From contig JAUIMB010000004.1 in assembly GCA_030432635.1 (NCBI GenBank), positions 62,001-126,000 of the forward strand: a stretch of 64,000 bases of DNA, read 5' to 3'. The stretch's first letter is position 1; every line of letters begins with the position of its first letter. The stretch comes from Bacteroidia bacterium. GTDB taxonomy: Bacteria > Bacteroidota > Bacteroidia > Flavobacteriales > Flavobacteriaceae. The position numbers and the translations under genes were made by a program. Positions 44,682 through 55,689 of this stretch are shown here, piece by piece. The notes under the pieces were generated by a model that did no database searches, had not been told where the DNA came from, and worked only from the letters and a program-made list of their open reading frames with translations.

Positions 44682-44717
44682 AAAAAATGTTCCTCAGATT
44701 GATTCTGCGGAACATTT
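44682..44717 (-). terminator. Intrinsic terminator of the DUF2911 gene (minus strand)
   Basis: AATGTTCC pairs with GGAACATT, with further partial pairing (TCAGA / TCTG) inside. On the minus strand it is followed by eight T. Confidence 0.7.
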
Positions 44718-44737
44718 AAAGATGCATTTAAATTGTT

Positions 44738-45283
44738 TTAGAAAGTTAATTCGATTGGCACGCGAACATCAGACCAAGCTAAATACATGGTGGCACCATT
44801 TTCAGATTTTTCGAATGCAATGGAAAAGGCTTCAAGATGTTCTTTCCCTCTTATGGCAGAAACAGTTGTTCTAGCAATATCATTTTCTTTATCGTAATAA
44901 TAGCTTCCCCAAACATTGAGGTCCTTACTTAAAATAGCCGTCCATTCCTTTTCACCTGGAATCACAAAAAAAGTATACGTACCTGGTTTTACTTCTTGGT
45001 CGCCAAACCTTACGTTTTTGTAAAATGTTATTTCAGCAGCTTCGTTTGCTCCTGTCCTCCAAACTTTCCCGTTAGGAACCAGTTTTTCAAGTTTGCGTTC
45101 TTTTAATTGCGGTCTACTGTAAATAATCTTCACAACCTTGTTCTTGTCCTTGTAATCTGAAGGAAAAGAAGCAGCATCCATCGGACTTACATCTAGATCT
45201 GAAAATATTTGCGCATTCATTTGAGTTGAACATAGCAATGCAATCGCAAGGCTAATAGTGGAAATAATTGATGTTGTTTTCAT
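44738..45283 (-). CDS. DUF2911-family secreted protein
   Basis: The 181-residue protein has a signal peptide (1-25, MNAQ) and the DUF2911 pattern: VVKIIYSRPQLKERKL, VPNGKVWRTGANEAAEITFY, VKPGTYTFFVIPGEKEWTAILSKDLNVWGSYYYD. Family function is unknown. The YSRP and GKVWRTGANE blocks are the most conserved. It faces asnB across 259 nt. Confidence 0.85.
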   Translation of the reverse strand: MKTTSIISTISLAIALLCSTQMNAQIFSDLDVSPMDAASFPSDYKDKNKVVKIIYSRPQLKERKLEKLVPNGKVWRTGANEAAEITFYKNVRFGDQEVKPGTYTFFVIPGEKEWTAILSKDLNVWGSYYYDKENDIARTTVSAIRGKEHLEAFSIAFEKSENGATMYLAWSDVRVPIELTF

Positions 45284-45542
45284 GAATTGTGTTTTAGTTA
45301 TTATAAATGTCTTAAAAATAAAACCTGAAGGTCTTAATATTATATTAAATGTCGTTAAGTGGTTTTAAAATTTACAATTTGAAAAGAAAAATGCCAAATA
45401 TCGATACTTTGGTTATATTTCAACATTATTTTGTTTAATAAACTTTAAAAATGAAACTATTATAGCTTTTTATGTTTTCTAATTGTAATTATAATTTCAT
45501 ATTTGCCTATATCATTATGAAATAAAACAAAAAATATAGATT

Positions 45543-47213
45543 ATGTGCGGAATAGTATGTGCGTTCGAATTAAAACAAAAAAGTGAAACCCTGAGACCCC
45601 AAGTCTTGGAAATGGCAAAAGCCATTCGCCATCGTGGTCCAGATTGGAGTGGTATCTATAGTGATGATAAAGTCATAATGGCTCATGAGCGCTTGGCAAT
45701 TGTTGATCCAGCATCAGGAAAACAGCCTTTGTTTACAGCGGATAAAAAAATCATCTTGGCAGCCAATGGCGAAATTTATAACCATAGGGAATTACGAGAG
45801 CAGTTTCCGTCGTATGCCTTTCAAACTGAAAGTGATTGTGAGGTGATATTGGCATTGTATAAAGAAAAGGGCGTTGATTTTATTGATGAGATGAATGGTA
45901 TTTTCGGATTTGCCATTTATGATGTCGAAAAAGACGAATACTTCATAGCACGTGATCACATGGGAATCATTCCGTTGTATATTGGTTGGGACAAATATGG
46001 AACCTTCTATGTCGCTTCCGAATTGAAAGCTTTGGAAGGCATTTGTACTAAGATAGAGCTATTTCCTCCAGGTCATTACCTGTCAAGTAAAAATGGAGAA
46101 TTTGTGCAATGGTATAAAAGAGATTGGGAAGATTATGAGGCTGTTAAACACAATGAAACTAGCATTGCTGAAGTAAGACAAGCTTTGGAGGATGCTGTTC
46201 ACAGACAATTGATGAGCGACGTGCCTTACGGTGTTTTGTTGTCTGGAGGCTTGGATTCCTCTGTGACTTCTGCCATTGCCAAAAAATATTCAGAGCGTCG
46301 AATTGAAGCCGATGATAAGGAGAAAGCATGGTGGCCTCAATTGCACTCATTTTCAGTAGGATTAGAAGGCTCACCTGATTTGGCTGCTGCACGCAAAGTG
46401 GCTGATCATATTGGGACGATTCATCATGAAATTCAATTTACTATTCAAGAAGGATTGGATGCGCTGAAGGACGTTATTTATCAATTGGAAACTTATGATG
46501 TTACTACCGTTAGAGCAAGCACGCCAATGTATTTAATGGCTAGGGTTATAAAATCCATGGGTATTAAGATGGTGTTGTCTGGAGAAGGAGCAGATGAGCT
46601 CTTTGGTGGTTACCTGTATTTCCATAAGGCACCAAATGCCAAAGAATTTCATGAGGAAACAGTAAGGAAGTTAGGCAAACTTCACCAATACGACTGCTTA
46701 CGTGCAAACAAAAGTTTAGCGGCTTGGGGCATCGAAGGTCGTGTGCCTTTCTTGGATAAAGAGTTTATGGATGTTGCCATGCGTATCAATCCGAAGGATA
46801 AAATGATTAACAATGAACGCATTGAAAAATGGGTTGTTCGCAAAGCTTTTGAAGATATGCTTCCAGAAAGTGTCGCTTGGAGACAAAAGGAACAATTTAG
46901 CGATGGTGTAGGTTATAGTTGGATTGACACTTTAAAGGAGCTCGTTGAAGTAGAGATTAGTGATGAGCAAATGGCCAATGCGCATTTCCGTTTTCCTATA
47001 CAAACGCCTCAAAATAAAGAAGAATACTATTACCGATTGATATTTGAGTCACATTTTACTAGTGATGCTGCAGCAGCCAGTGTTCCTCAAGAGCCAAGTG
47101 TTGCCTGTAGTACAAAAATCGCCTTAGAATGGGACGAAGCGTTTAAAAATATGAATGATCCTAGTGGTCGAGCAGTTGCAAAAGTCCATGATGATGCTTA
47201 TGTTAGAATTTAG
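45543..47213 (+). CDS. asnB: Asparagine synthase B (glutamine-hydrolysing)
   Basis: The 556-residue protein begins MCGIVCAFE, so Cys2 becomes the N-terminal nucleophile of the glutaminase domain after Met removal. RHRGPDWSGIY, AHERLAIVDP and GEIYNHRELRE follow. The synthetase domain has the PP-loop LLSGGLDSSVTSAIA (~232-245), and later LSGEGADELFGGYLY. It makes Asn from Asp, Gln and ATP. Length and motifs are complete. A CATATTTG (one base from TAnnTTTG) lies about 40 nt upstream. Confidence 0.96.
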   Translation: MCGIVCAFELKQKSETLRPQVLEMAKAIRHRGPDWSGIYSDDKVIMAHERLAIVDPASGKQPLFTADKKIILAANGEIYNHRELREQFPSYAFQTESDCEVILALYKEKGVDFIDEMNGIFGFAIYDVEKDEYFIARDHMGIIPLYIGWDKYGTFYVASELKALEGICTKIELFPPGHYLSSKNGEFVQWYKRDWEDYEAVKHNETSIAEVRQALEDAVHRQLMSDVPYGVLLSGGLDSSVTSAIAKKYSERRIEADDKEKAWWPQLHSFSVGLEGSPDLAAARKVADHIGTIHHEIQFTIQEGLDALKDVIYQLETYDVTTVRASTPMYLMARVIKSMGIKMVLSGEGADELFGGYLYFHKAPNAKEFHEETVRKLGKLHQYDCLRANKSLAAWGIEGRVPFLDKEFMDVAMRINPKDKMINNERIEKWVVRKAFEDMLPESVAWRQKEQFSDGVGYSWIDTLKELVEVEISDEQMANAHFRFPIQTPQNKEEYYYRLIFESHFTSDAAAASVPQEPSVACSTKIALEWDEAFKNMNDPSGRAVAKVHDDAYVRI

Positions 47214-47240
47214 AAAAGTGTAAATCATTGCGGATGTATA

Positions 47241-47268
47241 AAAACCAATCGAAGGATTGGTTTTTTTT
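47241..47268 (+). terminator. Terminator after asnB, possibly bidirectional
   Basis: AACCAATC pairs perfectly with GATTGGTT around a GAAG loop, with eight T on the plus strand and four or five T on the minus strand. It can serve asnB and, from the other side, the S74 fibre gene. Confidence 0.85.
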
Positions 47269-47425
47269 GATTTAAATTTGAAAAGGATATACTAACGAAG
47301 AACTTTTAGTTACAATAACCATGATTTGGTTGAGGTGTACTTATTTAAAAGTTTAGACTGATGTGGTGCTGGGTGAGATTTTAGAATGTATTTTAAGGAC
47401 TAGGATTAAAAATTTAGGGTTTGAT

Positions 47426-49021
47426 TTAGTTACCTTTTTGATTTAATAGTAGTTTAATGTCCTCAAGCTCTTTTTCAAGATTAGACAATCTCTCTTCTTG
47501 AATTTTAATGATTTCGTGTTGCTCTTGTATCCCTTTTACCAATGTTGGAATTAATCCAATATAGTTTACCGAATTAAACTCTATTTTAGGCGAGATTAAT
47601 TTTTTGTTTTGATCTTCTAAATCAAACTGTTCAGGATTAATGGTTTCTTTTACTAGTTCTGGAAATATTAAGGCAAAATCTTCAGCAATAAAACCAGTTT
47701 GCTTTCCTTGAGGTAGATTCATGAAATCATATTCCTCTGTTTTATAGTCATAATTTTTGACATCGATTGTCAATAATTTTGCAAGTACCGATCTAGCAGA
47801 ATTGATATTGGTTTTCAGAAAACGAGCAGACGGATTTGTGAGTACACCTGAAATATAGACATCTCCTAAAAAATGACCAGCATCACCTGCTGTTGTATTT
47901 ACCTCAGAATATACACCGTAATTTGTACCGTTGGTCGTACTTATCCTATTATAGCTACCATATTTATCACCTGTTCCTGAATTCAGAATGAAATTATAAC
48001 TACCATGTATATCACCTGTTCCTCCACCATCCATGATGTTTGCAGTACCATAGGCATCTGAAGCATTAAAACCACGTGTAAAATTGTATACGCCATAGTG
48101 AGTGCCTCCACCACTAGAGATTTCGTTGAACAAACCGTATTTATCACCACTACCACTACCGCTCACGTCATTGTAAATACCATATCTATCGTTGGTAACA
48201 GAACTAGATGTATTATTCAACAAATTTAAAATGCCATATTCTTCTGGATTTCCTCCATTAGTTCTTACATTATTATAAAATCCGATGACTTCACCTGTAG
48301 GTGAACCATTCATTCTCTGCCAAATACCAACATAATCATCTGGTGAGTCACTCTCCATTTCTCGATAGATACCATAAATCCTACCATTGCCGTTCTGTCT
48401 TAATTCTTGCTCAGTTCCAGTTATAGTGCCAGAACCTCCACTTGTACTAGCAAATAAATAGTTGCCAGTAACCGAATTACCTCCATTGCCAAAGGTTGAT
48501 ACATAACTGCCTGTTATGTTACCATTTCCAGAGTTGGAGATATCCGTATATAAACCTCGGATATTATTTGAAGAGTTTTCAGATAATGACAGATTTAACA
48601 TGCCTTGAAAAGTGAACCCATTGCCAATATTTACGGCGCCTTGCGTGTAAATATCATCCGTAATATCATTTGAGGAATTCGTAGTATTTCTAACGTACCA
48701 ATCTGCATCGCCTGTTCCTGCATTGCTAGTTAATATTTTTGTCCAAATTCCACCACTAAAAAGATAAAAACCAATTCCATCTCCTCCTGTTACAGAACTA
48801 TTAGTATTGTAAATGAGCATACCTTCAGCAGTGTTGTTGGAGCCGTCCAATTGGGACTGGCTTACATTGCTTAGAGAAACACGAGGAATTAGAATTCCCT
48901 TGTCGGTTGCCATTATATCTAATATAGCCGAGGGATCTGGTGTAGTGGTATTAATACCAACTTGTGCTTGAGTCAAAAAAATGCTAGCTAAACAAAGGAG
49001 ATATAGATAAAAAATTCTCAT
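47426..49021 (-). CDS. Secreted fibre protein with peptidase S74 (intramolecular chaperone) domain
   Basis: The 531-residue protein has a signal peptide (1-20), an N-terminal head (ATDKGILIPRVSL, typical of Bacteroidota tail-fibre proteins), then about ten Y-G-x-[YF]-N-type repeats (~150-385; e.g. YGIYNDVSGSG, YGLFNEISS, YGVYNFTRG), and a C-terminal S74-like domain starting at NPSARFLKTNI with a candidate catalytic S398-K403 dyad, followed by QTGFIAEDFALIFPELV and a coiled-coil end. In phage fibres this domain folds the trimer and then cuts itself off. The gene is divergent from the propeller-kinase system, and two matched operator-like sites lie before its promoter. Confidence 0.78.
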   Translation of the reverse strand: MRIFYLYLLCLASIFLTQAQVGINTTTPDPSAILDIMATDKGILIPRVSLSNVSQSQLDGSNNTAEGMLIYNTNSSVTGGDGIGFYLFSGGIWTKILTSNAGTGDADWYVRNTTNSSNDITDDIYTQGAVNIGNGFTFQGMLNLSLSENSSNNIRGLYTDISNSGNGNITGSYVSTFGNGGNSVTGNYLFASTSGGSGTITGTEQELRQNGNGRIYGIYREMESDSPDDYVGIWQRMNGSPTGEVIGFYNNVRTNGGNPEEYGILNLLNNTSSSVTNDRYGIYNDVSGSGSGDKYGLFNEISSGGGTHYGVYNFTRGFNASDAYGTANIMDGGGTGDIHGSYNFILNSGTGDKYGSYNRISTTNGTNYGVYSEVNTTAGDAGHFLGDVYISGVLTNPSARFLKTNINSARSVLAKLLTIDVKNYDYKTEEYDFMNLPQGKQTGFIAEDFALIFPELVKETINPEQFDLEDQNKKLISPKIEFNSVNYIGLIPTLVKGIQEQHEIIKIQEERLSNLEKELEDIKLLLNQKGN

Positions 49022-49080
49022 GTTGATGGAATGAAAAAGTGGCTAAAGTCTCCAATAAAGATCTGTAGATTTGACGCTTA

Positions 49081-49088
49081 CAAACATA
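49081..49088 (-). promoter_or_regulatory. Predicted -7 element (TATGTTTG) of the S74 fibre gene
   Basis: TAnnTTTG match on the minus strand with a leader of about 50 nt before ATG 49021. No TTG lies at -33, as expected for a promoter that needs an activator; the first operator-like site occupies the position just upstream. Confidence 0.5.
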
Positions 49089-49111
49089 ATAATCAGTCAC
49101 ATACGATTTAC

Positions 49112-49129
49112 TCACCCAAACGGGTAGTT
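49112..49129. promoter_or_regulatory. Operator-like site 1 (ACCC-N4-GGGT dyad)
   Basis: TCACCCAAACGGGTAGTT. It matches site 2 at 17 of 18 positions and has a short ACCC/GGGT dyad, typical of two-fold binding by LuxR-type helix-turn-helix proteins. Centred about 45 bp upstream of the predicted fibre-gene start. Confidence 0.55.
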
Positions 49130-49158
49130 TGATAATGCAGATGGTCATCACTTAAAAA

Positions 49159-49176
49159 TCACCCAAATGGGTAGTT
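49159..49176. promoter_or_regulatory. Operator-like site 2 (ACCC-N4-GGGT dyad)
   Basis: TCACCCAAATGGGTAGTT, starting 47 bp from site 1 in the same orientation. With one C-to-T change the core ACCCAAATGGGT keeps its dyad and gains extra symmetry. Confidence 0.55.
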
Positions 49177-49297
49177 CCTTTTACTGATATTTTTAGTAAA
49201 ATTTACTACGCACTCTATGAGATGTAACTTGTTGAAATTTAGTGTTATTTTGTACTTTTATTTGTTAACCCAAAATTCCTGCAAATAGGATACGCTT

Positions 49298-52200
49298 ATG
49301 AAGAATGTATTCTTCAGCATTTTTGTCATTTTATTTTTAGTCATTATTGTCAACGCGCAAAAGAGCTATCAATTTCAGCATTTTGGGGTAAAAGACGGAC
49401 TCTCGCAATCAAATGTTCATGCAATCTTTCAGGATAGTAGAGGTTTTATTTGGATTGGTACAAACAAGGGACTTAATAAATTTAATGGGCAAGATTTCGA
49501 AGTGTTTATGCCTAGTTCAGATTCTCTGAAAATTGGATTGGCTCATCAAAGTGTTTACGACATTATAGAAGACAGTGAAGGCAATTTGTGGATAGCTACT
49601 AGAGATGGTGTGAGTAAATATGACCCAAAGCTCGGTACTTTTAAAAACTTTCAAAAGACTGGAAACTGCAACGGGTGTTTGGCTGGTCAGATTGTAAAGA
49701 AGCTTATAGAAATACCACCTTACGTGTATGTAGGTAGCTCGGCTGGATTGTCACGTATTCATACAGTAACAGACGAGGTTAAAGGTTGGTGGTATACAGA
49801 TGGAAGTGATGGCATACCTTATATTTATTCTATTCGTGATTTTGAGTTGTTGCCAAATGGGAGTCTCATGATGGCTACAGATGATGGTTTGGCATATTAT
49901 AATCCTAAAACTGATTCTTATAGAACCATTACTGCAAAAGATGGTTTGCCTGATGCTGGAAATGGGATAGAGGCAATCTTTAAAGATAGTTCCAATCAAT
50001 ATTGGCTAGGTATGTCGCGCAGTGGTGTGGTAAGATTAATTGGTGATCCTAATAATCCACAGTTTGTACAACTGCCAATGCAAGAGCCTAATGGTATTCC
50101 TTCTCATACGGTTTATGAGATTGTAGAACATACAAATGGAGTTTTGCTCATTGGGTCACACAGTGGTATTGTACAATATAAAATAAAAACAGACACATAT
50201 GAATATTTGAAAAGTAATCCTGGGAGTACACATTCAATAAGTGATAATGAGGCTAAAAATCTTTATATCGATAGTGAAGATAGACTTTGGGTAGCTGGTA
50301 ATTATGGTCTAGATGTTTACGACCCTTACGTGAATCAGTTTGAAATCATAGGGTATTCTTCAAACCCTGAAAAAGGATTGACTAGTAATAATATTACTGC
50401 ACTTCATCAAGATCAAACAGGAGCTATATGGATTGGTAATTCAGAAACAGGAGTTACGGTTTTCGAAGAAAAAAACGGTATAAAGTCATACCACCACATT
50501 GATGCAGAAAACGGTTCGAATACACTAAGCGATCCGGTAGTTTATGAAATAAGTGAAGATAATGATGGAAATATATTTATAGTGACAGGAAATGGTATTA
50601 ATAAAATTGTTTGGCATGATAGAGGCAATTTAAAGTATACCATTTCAACCATACCGATTGGGCCTATTTCAGAACAAAAACTACCTACACCATATGTTAA
50701 TCTCATTTATGAAGATCAAAACAATTCTCTTTGGTTTGCGACACATGGAAAAGGAATTGTAAATAAAGATAATTTTGGCAAATTCACACAATATAGATAC
50801 GAATTACAAGATCCAAACTACTTGTCAGGAGATTATGTGACTCATGTCATTCAAGATGAAAAAGGTAATTTTTATGTGTCAAATTCAGGGAGTGGTTTTT
50901 CTTATCTTAACGTTGTTGGACAGGACACAGTATATAGAAAATTCAAGGCTAAAACACCGTTCAATCGTGTTCAATCTTTTAATGTAACACTACATCAGAA
51001 TAAACTATTTGCCAATACCTCTGTTGGGAGTTATTTTTTTTCCAATAAAGAAGAATTGCATACCAAGGAAAATGCGACTTACAAATTGTATAATGAATCC
51101 AATGGTCTTCCTGATAATAGTGTCATGAAAGTAGTTCCGGTTACAGACAGTACGTATTGGTTTAGTACAGGTAATGGTCTTGCATTTGTTAATACTCAGC
51201 AGGAAAATGCCACTCCATACAAATATATTGCTGGCGCCAGGAATGTCGAGTTTGCCCGTAATTCAGGTTTGATGAGCAGTGACAGTACCATATATTTTGG
51301 CAGTTTAAAAGGGGTAGTACGCTTTAAGCCCAAAGAGTTTCAGAAAAACACAAAGGCACCAAGACTCTACTTTTCAGAATTTAAGATTTGGAATAAATCG
51401 GTACCTGTTGGCATAAATTCTAAAAACAATACTACATTACCCAAGAATATAGATTTTCTTCGGAAGGTCACGCTTCAACCGGAAGATAAAGTCTTCAGCG
51501 TTGACATGAATGCTGTAAATTTCACGCTACCACAAGAAATTCATTACGCATACAAATTAGAAGGATTTGATGAAGATTGGAATTATACTGAAAACAACAA
51601 TATCACACGTTCTAATTTAGAGCCAGGTACATATACCTTATTGGCTAAGGCGGCAAATAACGATTGGTTTTGGTCCGAACCGATTTCCCTAAAAATTGAA
51701 ATACTTCCACCTTGGTATCTCACATGGTGGGCATATCTATTGTTTGCTTTGTTATGTGCTGGAGCTGTGTCAATATTGTTGAAAATTCGGTTGCAACAAG
51801 AGCGTCGTGTAGAACTGGCTCGTTCGCAGGAACGCGATATTTTTAGAAAACGCAGTTCTCGTGATTTTCATGATGAAGCCGGAACCAAAATTACGAGGAT
51901 TTCATTAATAACCGAATTAGCGCGTTTGGAAAACTCAGACAACAAACCCTTGCAGAGTTATCTCGACCAAATTGAAGAAAATGTTCAAGACCTTAATCAT
52001 GGGATGCGCGATTTTATCTGGACCTTAGATCCAACAAAAGACAACGCATATGATACCTTCACGAGGTATATCGAGTTTGCAGGAAATTTTTGTGAATATG
52101 CCAACGTAAAGTTTCAATCTCAAGTGATTTCCGAAGATTTAAAATCCAAAGAGCTTAATATGGCCGAACGTCGACACTTGCTAATGATTTTAAAGGAAGC

Positions 52201-52453
52201 TACGAATAATTGCATCAAACACGGCAATCCTACCATTATTAATTTTGAGGTAAACTATAGACCCAAAAGTTTAAAGATTATATTGAAGGATAATGGTAGA
52301 GGTTTTGATGTTGATAAGGAAAAACGAGGAAATGGATTAAATAATATGAAAGAACGAGCCGAAGCCTTAGGTGGTGTTCTAAAAATAGAATCCAAGATCA
52401 ACGATGGAACAACATTGTTACTTACCTTGCAAACGACCCGATTGGGCAATTGA
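49298..52453 (+). CDS. Two-component sensor kinase with propeller and Y_Y_Y domains
   Basis: The 1051-residue protein has a signal peptide (1-20), two periplasmic seven-bladed propeller-like regions with the repeated 'I.QD..G.IWIGT..GL..F' unit (~25-680), a Y_Y_Y immunoglobulin-like domain (~715-800), one membrane helix (~810-828), a NarX/DesK-type dimerisation domain with the phospho-acceptor in RDFHDEAGTK (H about 858) and HATPase_c (DNGRGFDVDK, RGNGLNNMKERAEALGG). The extracellular part resembles sensors of oligosaccharides in Bacteroidota hybrid systems, but here the kinase is separate from its regulator. Followed by the LuxR-type regulator and facing the S74 fibre gene. Confidence 0.9.
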   Translation: MKNVFFSIFVILFLVIIVNAQKSYQFQHFGVKDGLSQSNVHAIFQDSRGFIWIGTNKGLNKFNGQDFEVFMPSSDSLKIGLAHQSVYDIIEDSEGNLWIATRDGVSKYDPKLGTFKNFQKTGNCNGCLAGQIVKKLIEIPPYVYVGSSAGLSRIHTVTDEVKGWWYTDGSDGIPYIYSIRDFELLPNGSLMMATDDGLAYYNPKTDSYRTITAKDGLPDAGNGIEAIFKDSSNQYWLGMSRSGVVRLIGDPNNPQFVQLPMQEPNGIPSHTVYEIVEHTNGVLLIGSHSGIVQYKIKTDTYEYLKSNPGSTHSISDNEAKNLYIDSEDRLWVAGNYGLDVYDPYVNQFEIIGYSSNPEKGLTSNNITALHQDQTGAIWIGNSETGVTVFEEKNGIKSYHHIDAENGSNTLSDPVVYEISEDNDGNIFIVTGNGINKIVWHDRGNLKYTISTIPIGPISEQKLPTPYVNLIYEDQNNSLWFATHGKGIVNKDNFGKFTQYRYELQDPNYLSGDYVTHVIQDEKGNFYVSNSGSGFSYLNVVGQDTVYRKFKAKTPFNRVQSFNVTLHQNKLFANTSVGSYFFSNKEELHTKENATYKLYNESNGLPDNSVMKVVPVTDSTYWFSTGNGLAFVNTQQENATPYKYIAGARNVEFARNSGLMSSDSTIYFGSLKGVVRFKPKEFQKNTKAPRLYFSEFKIWNKSVPVGINSKNNTTLPKNIDFLRKVTLQPEDKVFSVDMNAVNFTLPQEIHYAYKLEGFDEDWNYTENNNITRSNLEPGTYTLLAKAANNDWFWSEPISLKIEILPPWYLTWWAYLLFALLCAGAVSILLKIRLQQERRVELARSQERDIFRKRSSRDFHDEAGTKITRISLITELARLENSDNKPLQSYLDQIEENVQDLNHGMRDFIWTLDPTKDNAYDTFTRYIEFAGNFCEYANVKFQSQVISEDLKSKELNMAERRHLLMILKEATNNCIKHGNPTIINFEVNYRPKSLKIILKDNGRGFDVDKEKRGNGLNNMKERAEALGGVLKIESKINDGTTLLLTLQTTRLGN

Positions 52454-52479
52454 TTGTCAAATGGTTAATACCTGTTTTT

Positions 52480-53121
52480 ATGATAAACCCAACAAACTTG
52501 ACTAGTATAAAGATCTGTATTGTTGAAGACGACACCTTAATTTTAAAGTCGTTGCAACAAGTATTGAACAAAGCTGATGGCTTTTCGGTTATTGGTGCTT
52601 TTGTTTCTGCAGAGATTGCTTTGGAAAAATTAAAAACATATGAACCAGATGTGCTGTTACTGGATATTGACCTTCCAGGGATTTCAGGTATTGAAGCCAT
52701 TCCTAAACTCAAAAGAATCCAACCAGAACTTAATATTGTCATTTTAACCGTTCACGAAGAATCAGAATTGGTTTTTTCAGCATTGCGAAAAGGTGCTGTT
52801 GGGTATTTGGTAAAAGGGAGCAATTCAAAATATTTATTGCAAGGCATACGTGAGGTTTTTGAAGGAGGATCTCCTATGAGTCCTAGTATCGCGAGGCAAG
52901 TGATTAAGTCATTTACGCCAAATACAGAAACAAATTTAAGTGAACGTGAGCTCGAGGTACTTCAAAAACTGAGTAATGGCACCAATAACAAACAAATTGC
53001 CGAAGATCTTTTTGTTTCAACCAACACAATAAAAGCGCATATAAAAAATATTTATCGCAAGCTTCATGTCAATTCTCGAGCTGAAGCTGTAAGCAAGGCC
53101 ATGAAGAAAGGATGGATATAA
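52480..53121 (+). CDS. NarL/LuxR-family response regulator
   Basis: The 213-residue protein has a receiver (ICIVEDDTLI, phospho-acceptor D62 in LLLDIDLPG, KGAVGYLVKGS) and a C-terminal LuxR HTH (~146-205; LSERELEVLQKLSNGTNNKQIAEDLFVSTNTIKAHIKNI). It is the partner of the upstream kinase, 26 nt after its stop. ATG 52480 was chosen; an in-frame TTG at 52450 would overlap the kinase stop by 4 nt and is possible. Candidate targets are the ACCC-N4-GGGT sites near 49.1 kb. Confidence 0.92.
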   Translation: MINPTNLTSIKICIVEDDTLILKSLQQVLNKADGFSVIGAFVSAEIALEKLKTYEPDVLLLDIDLPGISGIEAIPKLKRIQPELNIVILTVHEESELVFSALRKGAVGYLVKGSNSKYLLQGIREVFEGGSPMSPSIARQVIKSFTPNTETNLSERELEVLQKLSNGTNNKQIAEDLFVSTNTIKAHIKNIYRKLHVNSRAEAVSKAMKKGWI

Positions 53122-53142
53122 ATTTAACTAAAAACTTTCGAT

Positions 53143-53358
53143 ATGGAAATATCTAAAATGAGGATGATATTGATCCTACGACTATTTGTTGTAACTACTT
53201 TTGGATTAGAGATGAAATTAAATTCAGCGTTCTCAAAGTATTGACAAATCTAACAAGGTTTGAAACTTGGACACACTCCATTGCTTTTCTAGTCATATTG
53301 GTTAGCCTTTAATGGAATGCTTTTCGCAACAAAAGATGCTAAAAATAGACGTTCTGTT
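53143..53358 (+). pseudogene. Possible decayed small membrane-protein gene
   Basis: An ATG at 53143 opens a 33-codon frame (MEISKMRMILILRLFVVTTF...) that stops. The next frame, from 53247, reads NLTRFETWTHSIAFLVILVS and then stops, and the first frame resumes with AFNGMLFATKDAKNRRSV and a stop. Joined, the pieces read like one hydrophobic protein with charged C-terminus, so two frameshifts in a dead gene are plausible. It could also be chance. Confidence 0.25.
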
Positions 53359-53562
53359 TGACCAAATCCGTACGATTGAAGGTTCAAAATTTTTGATGTA
53401 ATGAGGTTTTGTTATATATGAATTTTGCAAACATGTTAAAATATGCAGAAATCGATTTTAAGGGGTTTTTCGTGCGTTTTAAGGCACTTTTACGTAATTA
53501 ACAATTGTTGATAATTATTGTATTCTATCGTTAAAAACCTTTTAGAAACCTTCAAAATTTCG

Positions 53563-53570
53563 TATCTTTG
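53563..53570 (+). promoter_or_regulatory. Predicted -7 element (TATCTTTG) of gyrB
   Basis: Exact TAnnTTTG match; transcription start predicted near 53576, giving a ~110-nt leader. A TTTA lies ~18 bp upstream. Confidence 0.5.
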
Positions 53571-53582
53571 AAAGTACTCAAA

Positions 53583-53607
53583 AGAGACGCAAAGGCGTCT
53601 TTTTTTT
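53583..53607 (+). terminator. Terminator-like hairpin in the gyrB leader
   Basis: AGACGC pairs with GCGTCT around an AAAG loop, then eight T. It lies about 10 nt after the predicted start of transcription, so it may be a 5' protective hairpin, an attenuator, or the terminator of an upstream transcript. Confidence 0.6.
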
Positions 53608-53676
53608 GTGAATGAAAGTGCTCGGTTTTTATCAAAAAAAATAATTGCATAGCACGATTACAATCTAAATTTTTAA

Positions 53677-55623
<1,947 letters not shown>

Positions 55624-55657
55624 CATCTTAAGAAACGTAAATAAATAACCACTTAAA

Positions 55658-55689
55658 AGGCAACTATGGAATACATGGTTGCTTTTTTT
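55658..55689 (+). terminator. Intrinsic terminator of gyrB
   Basis: GCAACTATG pairs with CATGGTTGC (one G-T pair) around a 5-nt loop, then seven T. Confidence 0.85.
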
